This document shows positions 14,616-22,091 of a stretch of DNA of 28,128 nucleotides, one piece after another. The notes below the pieces were generated by a model. The model did no database searches. It was given only the letters and a program-made list of their open reading frames with translations, and was not told where the DNA came from. The translations under genes and the position numbers were made by a program. Numbering within the stretch: position 1 is the stretch's first letter; every line of letters starts with the position of its first letter. Source of the DNA: Acidobacteriota bacterium (GTDB lineage Bacteria > Acidobacteriota > Terriglobia > Terriglobales > Acidobacteriaceae); NCBI GenBank assembly GCA_021809235.1, contig JAKBAG010000006.1:1-28128 (forward strand), written 5' to 3'.

Positions 14616-17600
14616 ATGAGACTCTCCCGGCTGGGTTTCCGCTTTCTGGTTTTGATCGGATTTCTCATCCTTCCTCTCGGTGCGTGGGCCCAGTTGGATA
14701 CGGGCGCTGTCACCGGCGTAGTCACCGACACTTCCGGAGCGATCGTGCCCGGCGCAACCGTCACCATCACCAACACGGAAACAGGCTTTGCCAGCACCAC
14801 CAAGAGCGATTCGGCTGGCATCTACACCTTTTCGCCGATTCGCATCGGCTCGTATACCATTACCGCCAGTGCGCCCAGTTTTCAGACCACAAAGCAGGAA
14901 AATGTGGTCGTCCAGGTGCAGGAGCGATTGAACGTGAACCTGGCGCTGAAGCCCGGCGAGGTGACTGAGACGGTCACCGTCACTACGGCTCCGCCACTGC
15001 TGCAGACGCAGAGTGGCTCGGTCGGCCAGGTCATGACTGCACAGACCATCAACCATGTTCCGCTGAACGGGCGTAACTGGGTCTATATCGCTCAACTGTC
15101 CACTGGAACATCTCCTGCAGAAGGTTCACGCGGCGGCGGCAAGGGAGATTTTGAAGCCAACGGCCAGCGCGCCGAGCAGAACAACTTCATCCTGGACGGC
15201 GTGGACAACAACGTGAACGTGGTGGACTTTGCCAACGGTGCCAGCTACGTGGTGCAGCCTCCCCCGGACGCGCTCTCCGAGTTCAAGGTGCAGACCGGCG
15301 ACTATAGTGCGGAGTTCGGCCACTCAGCCGGTGCCGTGGTGAACGCCACCATCAAGTCCGGAACCAATGAAATTCACGGGGATTTGTGGGAGTACTTCCG
15401 CAATACCGTTCTCGACTCTAAAAACTTCAACGCGCTCACCGTTCCCAACTATCACGAGAATCAGTTCGGTGCGACTCTGGGCTTCCCGATTCTGAAAAAT
15501 AAGCTCTTCTTCTTCGGCGATGTACAGGCCAACCGCATCATCTTCGGCAACACGCAGACGCTCACCGTGCCTACGGCCCTGATGCGGCAGGGCAACTTCA
15601 GTGAGTTGCTCAGCACCTCGCTGACCGGATCCGCGCAGCCGATCTACCTCTACCAGCCCAACCAGCAGAATGGAACGCTGCTGCAGTGCAACGGGCAGCA
15701 GAACGTCTTCTGTCCCGGACAGATCAGCAAGGTAGCGCAGAACATTCTCAATCTCTATCCCATGCCGAATGCCAATGCTGGCAAGACGTATAACAACTAC
15801 GTCATTAACACGAATGATTCGGACAACACCTTCCAGTGGGATACCCGCATGGACTACAACGCGACCAACAACGATCAGATGTTTGCGCGTTTCAGCTACT
15901 ACCATGAACCGGGCAACTATCTTCCGCCGCTTGGTCCCATTCTCGACGGCGGTGGCTTTGGCAATGACGGGAACATCATCAATCTGGGCGAAAACTTCGT
16001 CCTGAGCGAGACGCACGTCTTCACGCCTACGCTCTCCAACGAATTCCGCTTCGGCTACAACTATCTGCATGATGGCTATGTGCAGCCGAATGCCAACACG
16101 AACATTGCGCAGACACTGGGTCTTGGCGGCATTCCGTATGGTCCGGATTTCCCTCAGAACGGCGGCCTTCCCAACGTCTCCATCGGTGGCATCTCCAACT
16201 TCGGCAGCACCACGTTCTATGTCACCGATGAGCATGAGAACGTCTTCCAGATTCTGGACAACGTAACCAAGGTAGTCGGCAACCATACGCTTCGCATGGG
16301 TGTGGACTTCCAGAGCGTACGCTTCTCCACGCTGCAGCCGCCATTTCCCCGTGGCACGTATAGCTTCACCGGAACCTATACAAGCAATCTGAACGCCAAC
16401 TTCACCGGATATGGTGTGGCTGACTTCCTGGCCGACCAGAACAACAGCGCACAAATCTCCAATGAGTTCAAGAACGGTGATGCGCACTGGTATCGCGCCG
16501 GATATTTTGAGGATGACTGGCGCGTCAATAGCAAGCTCACGCTGAACCTGGGCCTGCGCTACGACTACTACCAGCCCTACAAGGATGTGGGCGGCTATCA
16601 GGCCAGCTACTACATCGACGGGCCCGTCGGACCCGGCTTTGGGAAGGCAGTCTTTGAGATTCCCTCCCAGCAGCGGAACTATCCAATCAACTCACTGTTT
16701 ACCAACCTGCTGGCCAAGGACAACATCACTCTTCAATACGTAGATAATCCGGCCCTGATCAACGCGCAGAAGACAAATTTTGCGCCGCGATTCGGCTTCT
16801 CCTACGCGCTGGATGACAACGATGTTGTGCGCGGTGGCTATGGCATCTTCTATGGTGGCCTGGAGAGTACCGGATACTATCCGAACCTGGGCGAAAACTA
16901 TCCCTTCCAGTTCACGGATACCTTCCCGGCACCGAATTGCGTTGCCAACAACTGCCCAAGCATCAGTGATCCGGCCTATGGCGGCATCTCGCTGGAGAAT
17001 GGATTCACAACGCAGCTGGCAAACGGTCTGGCGAACTTCATCTCCACGCCTGCGCTGCGCGGATCGGACCAAAACACCAAGACGCCATACACGGAAGATT
17101 ACAACCTGTCCTATCAGCACCAGTTCAATGCCGATCTGGCCATGACCTTGTCCTACGTGGGTGATGTTTCCCGCCATCTGCAGGTCTTTCCGGATCCCAA
17201 CAGTCCCTTCGCGTTGACCAATCCTTCGGTCAATTCACAGATTTACCGTCCATTCCCGGACTTTGGCGGGACCGCTTACACCAACTATGCCGGCGAGAGC
17301 AATTACAACTCACTGCAGGCCAAGTTGGAGAAGCGCATGTCGCACGGGATCAACTTCCTGGCCAGCTATACCTGGGCGCATTCGCTCGATGATGCACCTA
17401 CGCCACTGGGAAGCACCGGAGATGGCGGATACAGGAATAACAACCTGCTACCCATCCGCAGCGACTACAGCAACTCACCGTTTGACGTGCGGCAACGCTT
17501 TACCTTTAACGCGTACTACGATCTTCCGTTTGGCAAAGGGCGCACCTTCCTGAATCACAACGGAGTGCTGAATGCGATAGTCGGCGACTGGTCCACCAAC

Positions 17601-18176
17601 CTGACCTTCTTCGCCCAGACTGGCAATCCCTTCACCGTCTATCCCAACAACACCGGTCCGTCCGGCGGTGGAACGCGCGCCATTCTGATTGGAGATCCTT
17701 ACAAGGGCGGTGGCAGTCCCAACCCCACCAATCCCAACGTGAGCTGCCCGGCGAAGGTGAAGACGCTGCAGAACTGGTACAACCCATGCGCCTTTGCCAA
17801 CCCGGTCTCCGGTACGGAGATCAGCCCCGGGCCCTACAACGGCAGCTACACCACGCCGCAGCCTGGCTACAAGTATCCGGCTCAGGTAACGGCAGGCTCT
17901 GAGGTACTGCAGTTGCTTGGCGGCAAGCGCAACGAAATCTACGGGCCCGGCTATGAGCGGATCAATATGTCCGTCTTCAAGCAGTTCCCCACCTTCCGCA
18001 AGCAGTATCTGGAGTTCCGTGCCGATATCTTCAACGTGCTGAACACACCGGCCTACGGCATTCCCAGCGTCACCAATATCAACTCCAACGGAGGCGAAAT
18101 CTCCTCGCCTCGTTTCTTCCAGAACTTTACTCCGGACGCGCGCTTCTTCCAGTTCGCAATGAAGTATCAGTTCTGA
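14616..18176 (+). CDS. TonB-dependent receptor, Oar-like, with carboxypeptidase-regulatory domain
   Basis: 1186 aa from the ATG at 14616. GGAGG at 14606-14610 gives 5-nt spacing, and a Sec signal peptide follows (MRLSRLGFRF, hydrophobic core, AWAQ at about 23-26). A longer frame from 14535 is less likely. The carboxypeptidase-D regulatory domain (about 27-110) has GAVTGVVTDTSGAIVPGATV and GIYTFSPIRIGSYTI. The plug (about 120-240) has LNGRNWVYIAQL, the conserved LDGVDNNVNVVDF and FKVQTGDYSAEFGHSAGAVVN. The rest is a large outer-membrane beta-barrel ending in the aromatic KYQF. Such proteins import oligosaccharides or other large ligands using TonB energy; in Acidobacteria they are numerous and resemble SusC in role. 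The gene heads a close-spaced cluster of four, is preceded by LacI-type operators and is opposite a GH35 gene, so a carbohydrate substrate is likely. The ligand itself is not readable. Confidence 0.93.
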   Translation: MRLSRLGFRFLVLIGFLILPLGAWAQLDTGAVTGVVTDTSGAIVPGATVTITNTETGFASTTKSDSAGIYTFSPIRIGSYTITASAPSFQTTKQENVVVQVQERLNVNLALKPGEVTETVTVTTAPPLLQTQSGSVGQVMTAQTINHVPLNGRNWVYIAQLSTGTSPAEGSRGGGKGDFEANGQRAEQNNFILDGVDNNVNVVDFANGASYVVQPPPDALSEFKVQTGDYSAEFGHSAGAVVNATIKSGTNEIHGDLWEYFRNTVLDSKNFNALTVPNYHENQFGATLGFPILKNKLFFFGDVQANRIIFGNTQTLTVPTALMRQGNFSELLSTSLTGSAQPIYLYQPNQQNGTLLQCNGQQNVFCPGQISKVAQNILNLYPMPNANAGKTYNNYVINTNDSDNTFQWDTRMDYNATNNDQMFARFSYYHEPGNYLPPLGPILDGGGFGNDGNIINLGENFVLSETHVFTPTLSNEFRFGYNYLHDGYVQPNANTNIAQTLGLGGIPYGPDFPQNGGLPNVSIGGISNFGSTTFYVTDEHENVFQILDNVTKVVGNHTLRMGVDFQSVRFSTLQPPFPRGTYSFTGTYTSNLNANFTGYGVADFLADQNNSAQISNEFKNGDAHWYRAGYFEDDWRVNSKLTLNLGLRYDYYQPYKDVGGYQASYYIDGPVGPGFGKAVFEIPSQQRNYPINSLFTNLLAKDNITLQYVDNPALINAQKTNFAPRFGFSYALDDNDVVRGGYGIFYGGLESTGYYPNLGENYPFQFTDTFPAPNCVANNCPSISDPAYGGISLENGFTTQLANGLANFISTPALRGSDQNTKTPYTEDYNLSYQHQFNADLAMTLSYVGDVSRHLQVFPDPNSPFALTNPSVNSQIYRPFPDFGGTAYTNYAGESNYNSLQAKLEKRMSHGINFLASYTWAHSLDDAPTPLGSTGDGGYRNNNLLPIRSDYSNSPFDVRQRFTFNAYYDLPFGKGRTFLNHNGVLNAIVGDWSTNLTFFAQTGNPFTVYPNNTGPSGGGTRAILIGDPYKGGGSPNPTNPNVSCPAKVKTLQNWYNPCAFANPVSGTEISPGPYNGSYTTPQPGYKYPAQVTAGSEVLQLLGGKRNEIYGPGYERINMSVFKQFPTFRKQYLEFRADIFNVLNTPAYGIPSVTNINSNGGEISSPRFFQNFTPDARFFQFAMKYQF

Positions 18177-18193
18177 TTTAGACTTCACGGTGT

Positions 18194-18211
18194 GGGGCGG
18201 CTTGCCGCCCC
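18194..18211. other. GC-rich hairpin after the TonB receptor gene
   Basis: GGGGCGG and CCGCCCC form a 7-bp stem around CTTG, 17 nt after the receptor stop. It lacks a U-run, so it is more likely an attenuating or stabilising hairpin inside the operon than a full terminator. It could lower expression of the three downstream genes relative to the receptor. Confidence 0.45.
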
Positions 18212-18216
18212 GCATT

Positions 18217-18228
18217 GGGAGTACTCCC
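18217..18228. promoter_or_regulatory. Palindrome enclosing the TPR-gene ribosome site
   Basis: GGGAGTACTCCC is a perfect 12-bp palindrome; its left half contains the only GGAG upstream of the TPR gene ATG at 18232 (10-nt spacing). It could be a protein operator or could mask the ribosome site by dimerisation. Chance is not excluded. Confidence 0.35.
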
Positions 18229-18231
18229 GGA

Positions 18232-19659
18232 ATGGTTCTCCACATGACATCGCATCTGCGCTCGGCCGCATTCCTGCTGGGCGCTGTGGTCTGCACTGCT
18301 GTTGGGCTCGGTGCGCAGGGTCCGCCTCGCGTCCCCGGCTCAGCCTCAATCCACTCCCCAGCCAGCGACGATCAACGCTTCCAGCAGGCAATGGCAGCCA
18401 TGCAGGCCGGAGAACCGACCCAGGCGCGCAGCCTGCTGCAGCAGCTCCAAACGCGCCATCCGCACACCTTTTCCGTAGATGAGTCTCTTGGACTGGCCTG
18501 CGCGCAGATGGGGGATCTGTCGGCAGCGCTGAAGTATCTTCGGGATGCCACTCAGGATGACCCCAACTCTGCCGTGGCGCAGGCCAATCTGGGGACTGCC
18601 TATCTCAAGCTGAAGCAGAATGACGCTGCCGTCCACGCGTTGCAGCGCAGTGCGCAACTGGATCCGCAGAACGCCTCCACGCAAGGTGCGCTGGGCCAGG
18701 CGCTCATGCTCGTGCACCAGCCCAAGGCTGCAGTGGTGGCATTTCGCGCGGCGCTGGCAGGCAATGCAGACGATCCCACCCTGCTCTACAACACGGCGCT
18801 GGCGGAGTTCCAGGCAGGCAATGCTGCGGCCGCGCAACCCTTGCTGGCACGCATGCCGGGCTTGGAGGACTCCGCGGAGGCGCAGTCACTGCTGGGCGAT
18901 GTGGATGAGTCGCTGGCGCAATACAAGGATGCCGCCGTGCATTATGCGGCTGCTGCGCGGATCGATCCCAGCGAGCCGAATCTCTTCCTGCTGGGAATCG
19001 AGTTTTTGCGGCACTGGACCTTTGATCCGGCGATTCAGGAGTTTGAAGCCGGCGTCAAGCGGTATCCCACCAGCACGCGGATGCAACTCGGTCTGGGTGT
19101 GGCCTACTATGGCGGCAGTTATTACGACAAAGCAATTCCCATCTTCGCCAGCCTGCTGCAGCAGTCGCCGGATAACGCTCTTTACGCCGAACTGCTGGGG
19201 CGCGACTGTACTGTACTCACTGAGGGGATTCGTCCCGAGTGTGCAACGCTGGTCCAGTTTGCGATGCGTCATCCCGCAAATGCGGTCATTGCCACCTACG
19301 CCGCCACCAGCATCCTGCATCAGCCTCAGGGGCAGCAGCAGTTGGCAACGGTTCATACTCTGCTGGTCCAGGCACTGCGTGCCGATCCGAAGATGCCCGA
19401 GGCACACTTTGCCATGGGACTGCTGCTCCAGCAGCAGCGCCAGTGGCAGCAAAGCATTGACCCGCTGAAGGCTGCCATTGCACTGAAGCCGGACTATGCC
19501 ACGGCCCACTATCGACTGGCGCTGGCTTACAATCATGCCGGAAACCGTCAGCAGGCACAGCAGGAGATTGCGCTCGAACTCAAATTCAGCAAGGCGGAAC
19601 ACGCCGAGGTGGAGAACCGCCTGCGCTCGGTGACCACGTTCCTGGTGAAGATGCAATGA
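18232..19659 (+). CDS. Exported tetratricopeptide repeat protein
   Basis: 475 aa from the ATG at 18232 (GGAG 10 nt upstream); a second ATG at 18244 and a GTG at 18190 are alternatives. A Sec signal peptide (HLRSAAFLLGAVVCTAVGLGAQ) ends near residue 27 and no clear lipobox is present. From about residue 40 to 455 the protein is a chain of roughly ten TPR units, seen in Ala/Leu-rich helix pairs such as AQANLGTAYLKLKQNDAA, MQLGLGVAYYGGSYYDKA and AHYRLALAYNHAGNRQQA. The tail is VENRLRSVTTFLVKMQ. TPR proteins are periplasmic scaffolds that hold partners together. It follows the receptor by 55 nt and overlaps the phosphatase-like gene by ATGA, so it is probably an accessory to the same system. Its partner is unknown. 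Confidence 0.88.
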   Translation: MVLHMTSHLRSAAFLLGAVVCTAVGLGAQGPPRVPGSASIHSPASDDQRFQQAMAAMQAGEPTQARSLLQQLQTRHPHTFSVDESLGLACAQMGDLSAALKYLRDATQDDPNSAVAQANLGTAYLKLKQNDAAVHALQRSAQLDPQNASTQGALGQALMLVHQPKAAVVAFRAALAGNADDPTLLYNTALAEFQAGNAAAAQPLLARMPGLEDSAEAQSLLGDVDESLAQYKDAAVHYAAAARIDPSEPNLFLLGIEFLRHWTFDPAIQEFEAGVKRYPTSTRMQLGLGVAYYGGSYYDKAIPIFASLLQQSPDNALYAELLGRDCTVLTEGIRPECATLVQFAMRHPANAVIATYAATSILHQPQGQQQLATVHTLLVQALRADPKMPEAHFAMGLLLQQQRQWQQSIDPLKAAIALKPDYATAHYRLALAYNHAGNRQQAQQEIALELKFSKAEHAEVENRLRSVTTFLVKMQ

Positions 19660-20822
19660 GCAACCGATCATTCCCGGCCCAGTTTCGTCAGGCCACGCAA
19701 CAGGTTGCGATGGATCGCAGGGAGTTTTTACGCGCAGCCGGACGGATGGGCGCGGCGGCGCCGCTGCTGGGCATGATGCCGCTCCGCGCAGCCGCCAAAG
19801 CCCGCGAACAGAAGGTAGTTGTTGTCACCTTCGGCGGTGGCGCACGCGATGAGGAGACCTTTGCGCCGGACGGGCAGGAGAATATTCCGCACCTCATCGG
19901 CGCCTTGCTTCCGCAGGCAACGTTTTTTACGCAAGTGGTCAACCGGGGCATTCTCGGCCATTACGTGGCCACAGCCAGCCTCGCAACCGGTGCGTATGAG
20001 ACCTTCAATAACTTTGCCGCCACTGCGCCGGCCAATCCCACCGTCTTCGAGTACTACCGCAAGGCGCTGCATCGGCCTCCTACCGATGCCTGGGTGGTTG
20101 CACCCAGCAATGGGTTCAATCGCATTGGAGAAAGCGACGCGCGCGGCTACGGAGCAGGCCTGGGAGCGGGAGTCATCCTGCCCAAGCATCTGCTGGCTGC
20201 CGCGCTGCCCCGCGCTCACCATGGCGCATTTTCGCACCTGCTGCGCGACAACTACGAGGATCCCTACTATACCCCGGACCTGCAGGGCGGCGAGTTTGAG
20301 TTGCAGCAGCTGGACTCCATGCTCAAGCTCTCCGTGGAGGAATTTACGCAGCACGCGCGCAGTTTGAGCAGCGCCGATGAGCTTTCGGTGTATGTCGCAC
20401 ACCAGCTCATGCGTCGGCACGCGCCCAGCCTGCTCTGGATCACACTGCACGATATGGATGTGGCACATTCCGGCGCCTACTCGCTGTATGTGGAGGGGAT
20501 TCGCCGCTCCGATCGCCTGTGCGCGGAGATTTGGCAGACGATTCAAAGCGAACCTGAGTATGCCGGGCGCACGACCATGCTGGTTCTGCCGGACTTTGGT
20601 CGCGACTCCGATTTTGACTCCGGTGGCAATGGATTCCAGCATCACCGCACTGGCGATGCCCTGTCCCGCACAACGTGGATGATGGCGCTCGGGCCTGGGA
20701 TTCGCGCCGGGGCCGTGGTGGATCGTCCGGTTCAGTCCACCGATCTGGTGCCAACCATCGGCGCAAAGATGGGCTTTGCCACGCCTCGTGCGCAGGGCCG
20801 CGTGCTCCCCGAGGTGCTCTGA
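19656..20822 (+). CDS. Tat-exported alkaline-phosphatase-superfamily-like (sulfatase-like) protein
   Basis: 388 aa. The N-terminus has MDRREFLRAAGRMGAAAPLLG at about residues 19-39, a twin-arginine signal; an internal start at that Met (19710) is possible. The body resembles the alkaline phosphatase/sulfatase fold: a first strand VVVVTFGGGARDEETF, a middle motif LHDMDVAHSGAYSLYVEGI that matches the metal-binding D-x-x-x-H region, and LVLPDFGRDSDFD with a downstream HHRTGD that matches the usual SDHG...GGH region. Two features are atypical: GGG replaces the usual DG after strand 1, and Phe replaces the metal-binding His in the DHG motif. It may therefore be a divergent hydrolase or a non-catalytic member. 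It is coupled to the TPR gene (ATGA overlap) and to the next gene (TGATG). Family assignment is by motif reading only. Confidence 0.68.
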   Translation: MSNRSFPAQFRQATQQVAMDRREFLRAAGRMGAAAPLLGMMPLRAAAKAREQKVVVVTFGGGARDEETFAPDGQENIPHLIGALLPQATFFTQVVNRGILGHYVATASLATGAYETFNNFAATAPANPTVFEYYRKALHRPPTDAWVVAPSNGFNRIGESDARGYGAGLGAGVILPKHLLAAALPRAHHGAFSHLLRDNYEDPYYTPDLQGGEFELQQLDSMLKLSVEEFTQHARSLSSADELSVYVAHQLMRRHAPSLLWITLHDMDVAHSGAYSLYVEGIRRSDRLCAEIWQTIQSEPEYAGRTTMLVLPDFGRDSDFDSGGNGFQHHRTGDALSRTTWMMALGPGIRAGAVVDRPVQSTDLVPTIGAKMGFATPRAQGRVLPEVL

Positions 20823-22036
20823 TGCAGCCCGCACAGCTCACGACGGACAGCTTTGCCGGATATCCGCCGCAGGCTCGCGCACTGGTTGCCGGGCAGCTTG
20901 CCGTCCTTCGCGCGCTGCCCCTGGTGTTTGCCGCACTGCTGCTGCGCGAGTGCCGTGAATATGACTGGCGATTTCCTGCCGAACAGCAGGCAATCCGGGA
21001 TCAGTTTTCGTTTCTGGCTTCGCTGGACGAGACCTCGCGACGGCAGTTGCTCTCCGGTTTTGCCGCAGTCCGGTTGCCGGATTCTGCGCGCAACATCGAC
21101 TGGGTGGGGCAGCCGCAGCAGTTTCTCGATGCTCTGACCGCCTCACTCTGGTCCACGCACCAGATTGACGGCTTTCGCCAGAGCGCCAAGCTCTATGCAC
21201 TCGCCTGGCGCAAGGCTAAACCGGAGCAGCCGCCAGTTATTCCGCGGCTCACCCTTGTAGTGTTCGATGCGGCCCTGCAGCAGCAGGGCTATCCGCTCTT
21301 CCGCAAACTGCGTCCGCACGGCGTCTTTGTGCCTCAGGTGCAGGATGCCGATGGCTGGGCCACGTTGGTTGCTCATGGGAAGCGCCGCGCTCAACTGCAT
21401 CCACTCCCATCCGGCCACATTTATATTGACGGAGCCGATGCCGATCCATCGTTGGCCGGGCACCTGGACACGACCTCCTACGAAGGTCTGCGATCTGTCC
21501 GCGTGCAGTTGCTCCAGCGTATTCAGCAGATACTTGGCACTGCGAACAGCGGGCCGGAACAGTTACGGACCACGCTGGCAGAGATCACGCCCCGGTCCCT
21601 GCACTGGCCATCCGACACCACCGGAGAAACCTTCCGGCGCTTTCAGCTGGACGTGCTCACGGAAGGCTCCGGAACGCAGATCTTCAGTACGACGTTTGTG
21701 CAGTGGGCTGCGCGGGAGGCGCTGCGCCGCGCTCAGCCGGTCACGCTGGTCCTTCGCTACGCACCGCGCCAGCACAGCCTGAACATGAACGAGATGCTCT
21801 CCGGCCAGACGCAGGGTAATGCTCCTGATCCTGCCGGTTCGCTCGTTGATGCGGATATGGGAGCCTTCTATGCGTGGGTCGATCAGCAGCGGCTTGCCGG
21901 AGCTGAACAAAGCGCGCTGCTGGTCTGGAGTCAGGCGCATCAGCAGGCCATGCTGGTTGGTCCGGGCATGCCGCGCAATACCGAGGCGGCTGCACCGTTG
22001 TCGATGGCTCAGATGCTGGCACAGCTGGCTGGTTGA
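20822..22036 (+). CDS. Hypothetical protein, third member of the TPR/phosphatase-like cluster
   Basis: 404 aa from the ATG at 20822, which overlaps the preceding stop by one base (TGATG); GAGG at 20811-20814 is 7 nt upstream. I do not recognise a family. There is no signal peptide or clear membrane segment (a short hydrophobic helix LPLVFAALLL lies near residues 32-41), so it looks cytoplasmic or peripherally bound. Visible blocks are an alpha-helical N-terminal half rich in Gln/Ala/Leu, a strand LTLVVFDAALQQQGYPLFRKLRPHG in the middle, and a C-terminal part with FVQWAAREALRRAQPVTLVLRYAPRQ and LLVWSQAHQQAMLVGPGMP. The last motif faintly recalls the C-terminal strand of phosphatase-superfamily proteins, which I do not consider evidence enough. 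Translational coupling to the phosphatase-like protein implies they act together. Confidence 0.8.
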   Translation: MQPAQLTTDSFAGYPPQARALVAGQLAVLRALPLVFAALLLRECREYDWRFPAEQQAIRDQFSFLASLDETSRRQLLSGFAAVRLPDSARNIDWVGQPQQFLDALTASLWSTHQIDGFRQSAKLYALAWRKAKPEQPPVIPRLTLVVFDAALQQQGYPLFRKLRPHGVFVPQVQDADGWATLVAHGKRRAQLHPLPSGHIYIDGADADPSLAGHLDTTSYEGLRSVRVQLLQRIQQILGTANSGPEQLRTTLAEITPRSLHWPSDTTGETFRRFQLDVLTEGSGTQIFSTTFVQWAAREALRRAQPVTLVLRYAPRQHSLNMNEMLSGQTQGNAPDPAGSLVDADMGAFYAWVDQQRLAGAEQSALLVWSQAHQQAMLVGPGMPRNTEAAAPLSMAQMLAQLAG

Positions 22037-22091
22037 AGCCGAAGCGAGCCTGCGGTTGCTGCCGCGTGTGTGAGGAGCGTCCGTCGGCGGT

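Noticed and set aside
15324..16487. 387-codon minus-strand frame opposite the TonB receptor
   Set aside because: No recognisable protein features; the receptor frame explains the codon pattern.
22037..22091. Short GCGG/CCGC stem in the gap between the unassigned gene and GH35, considered as a terminator
   Set aside because: The stem is only four to five pairs and has no U-run.
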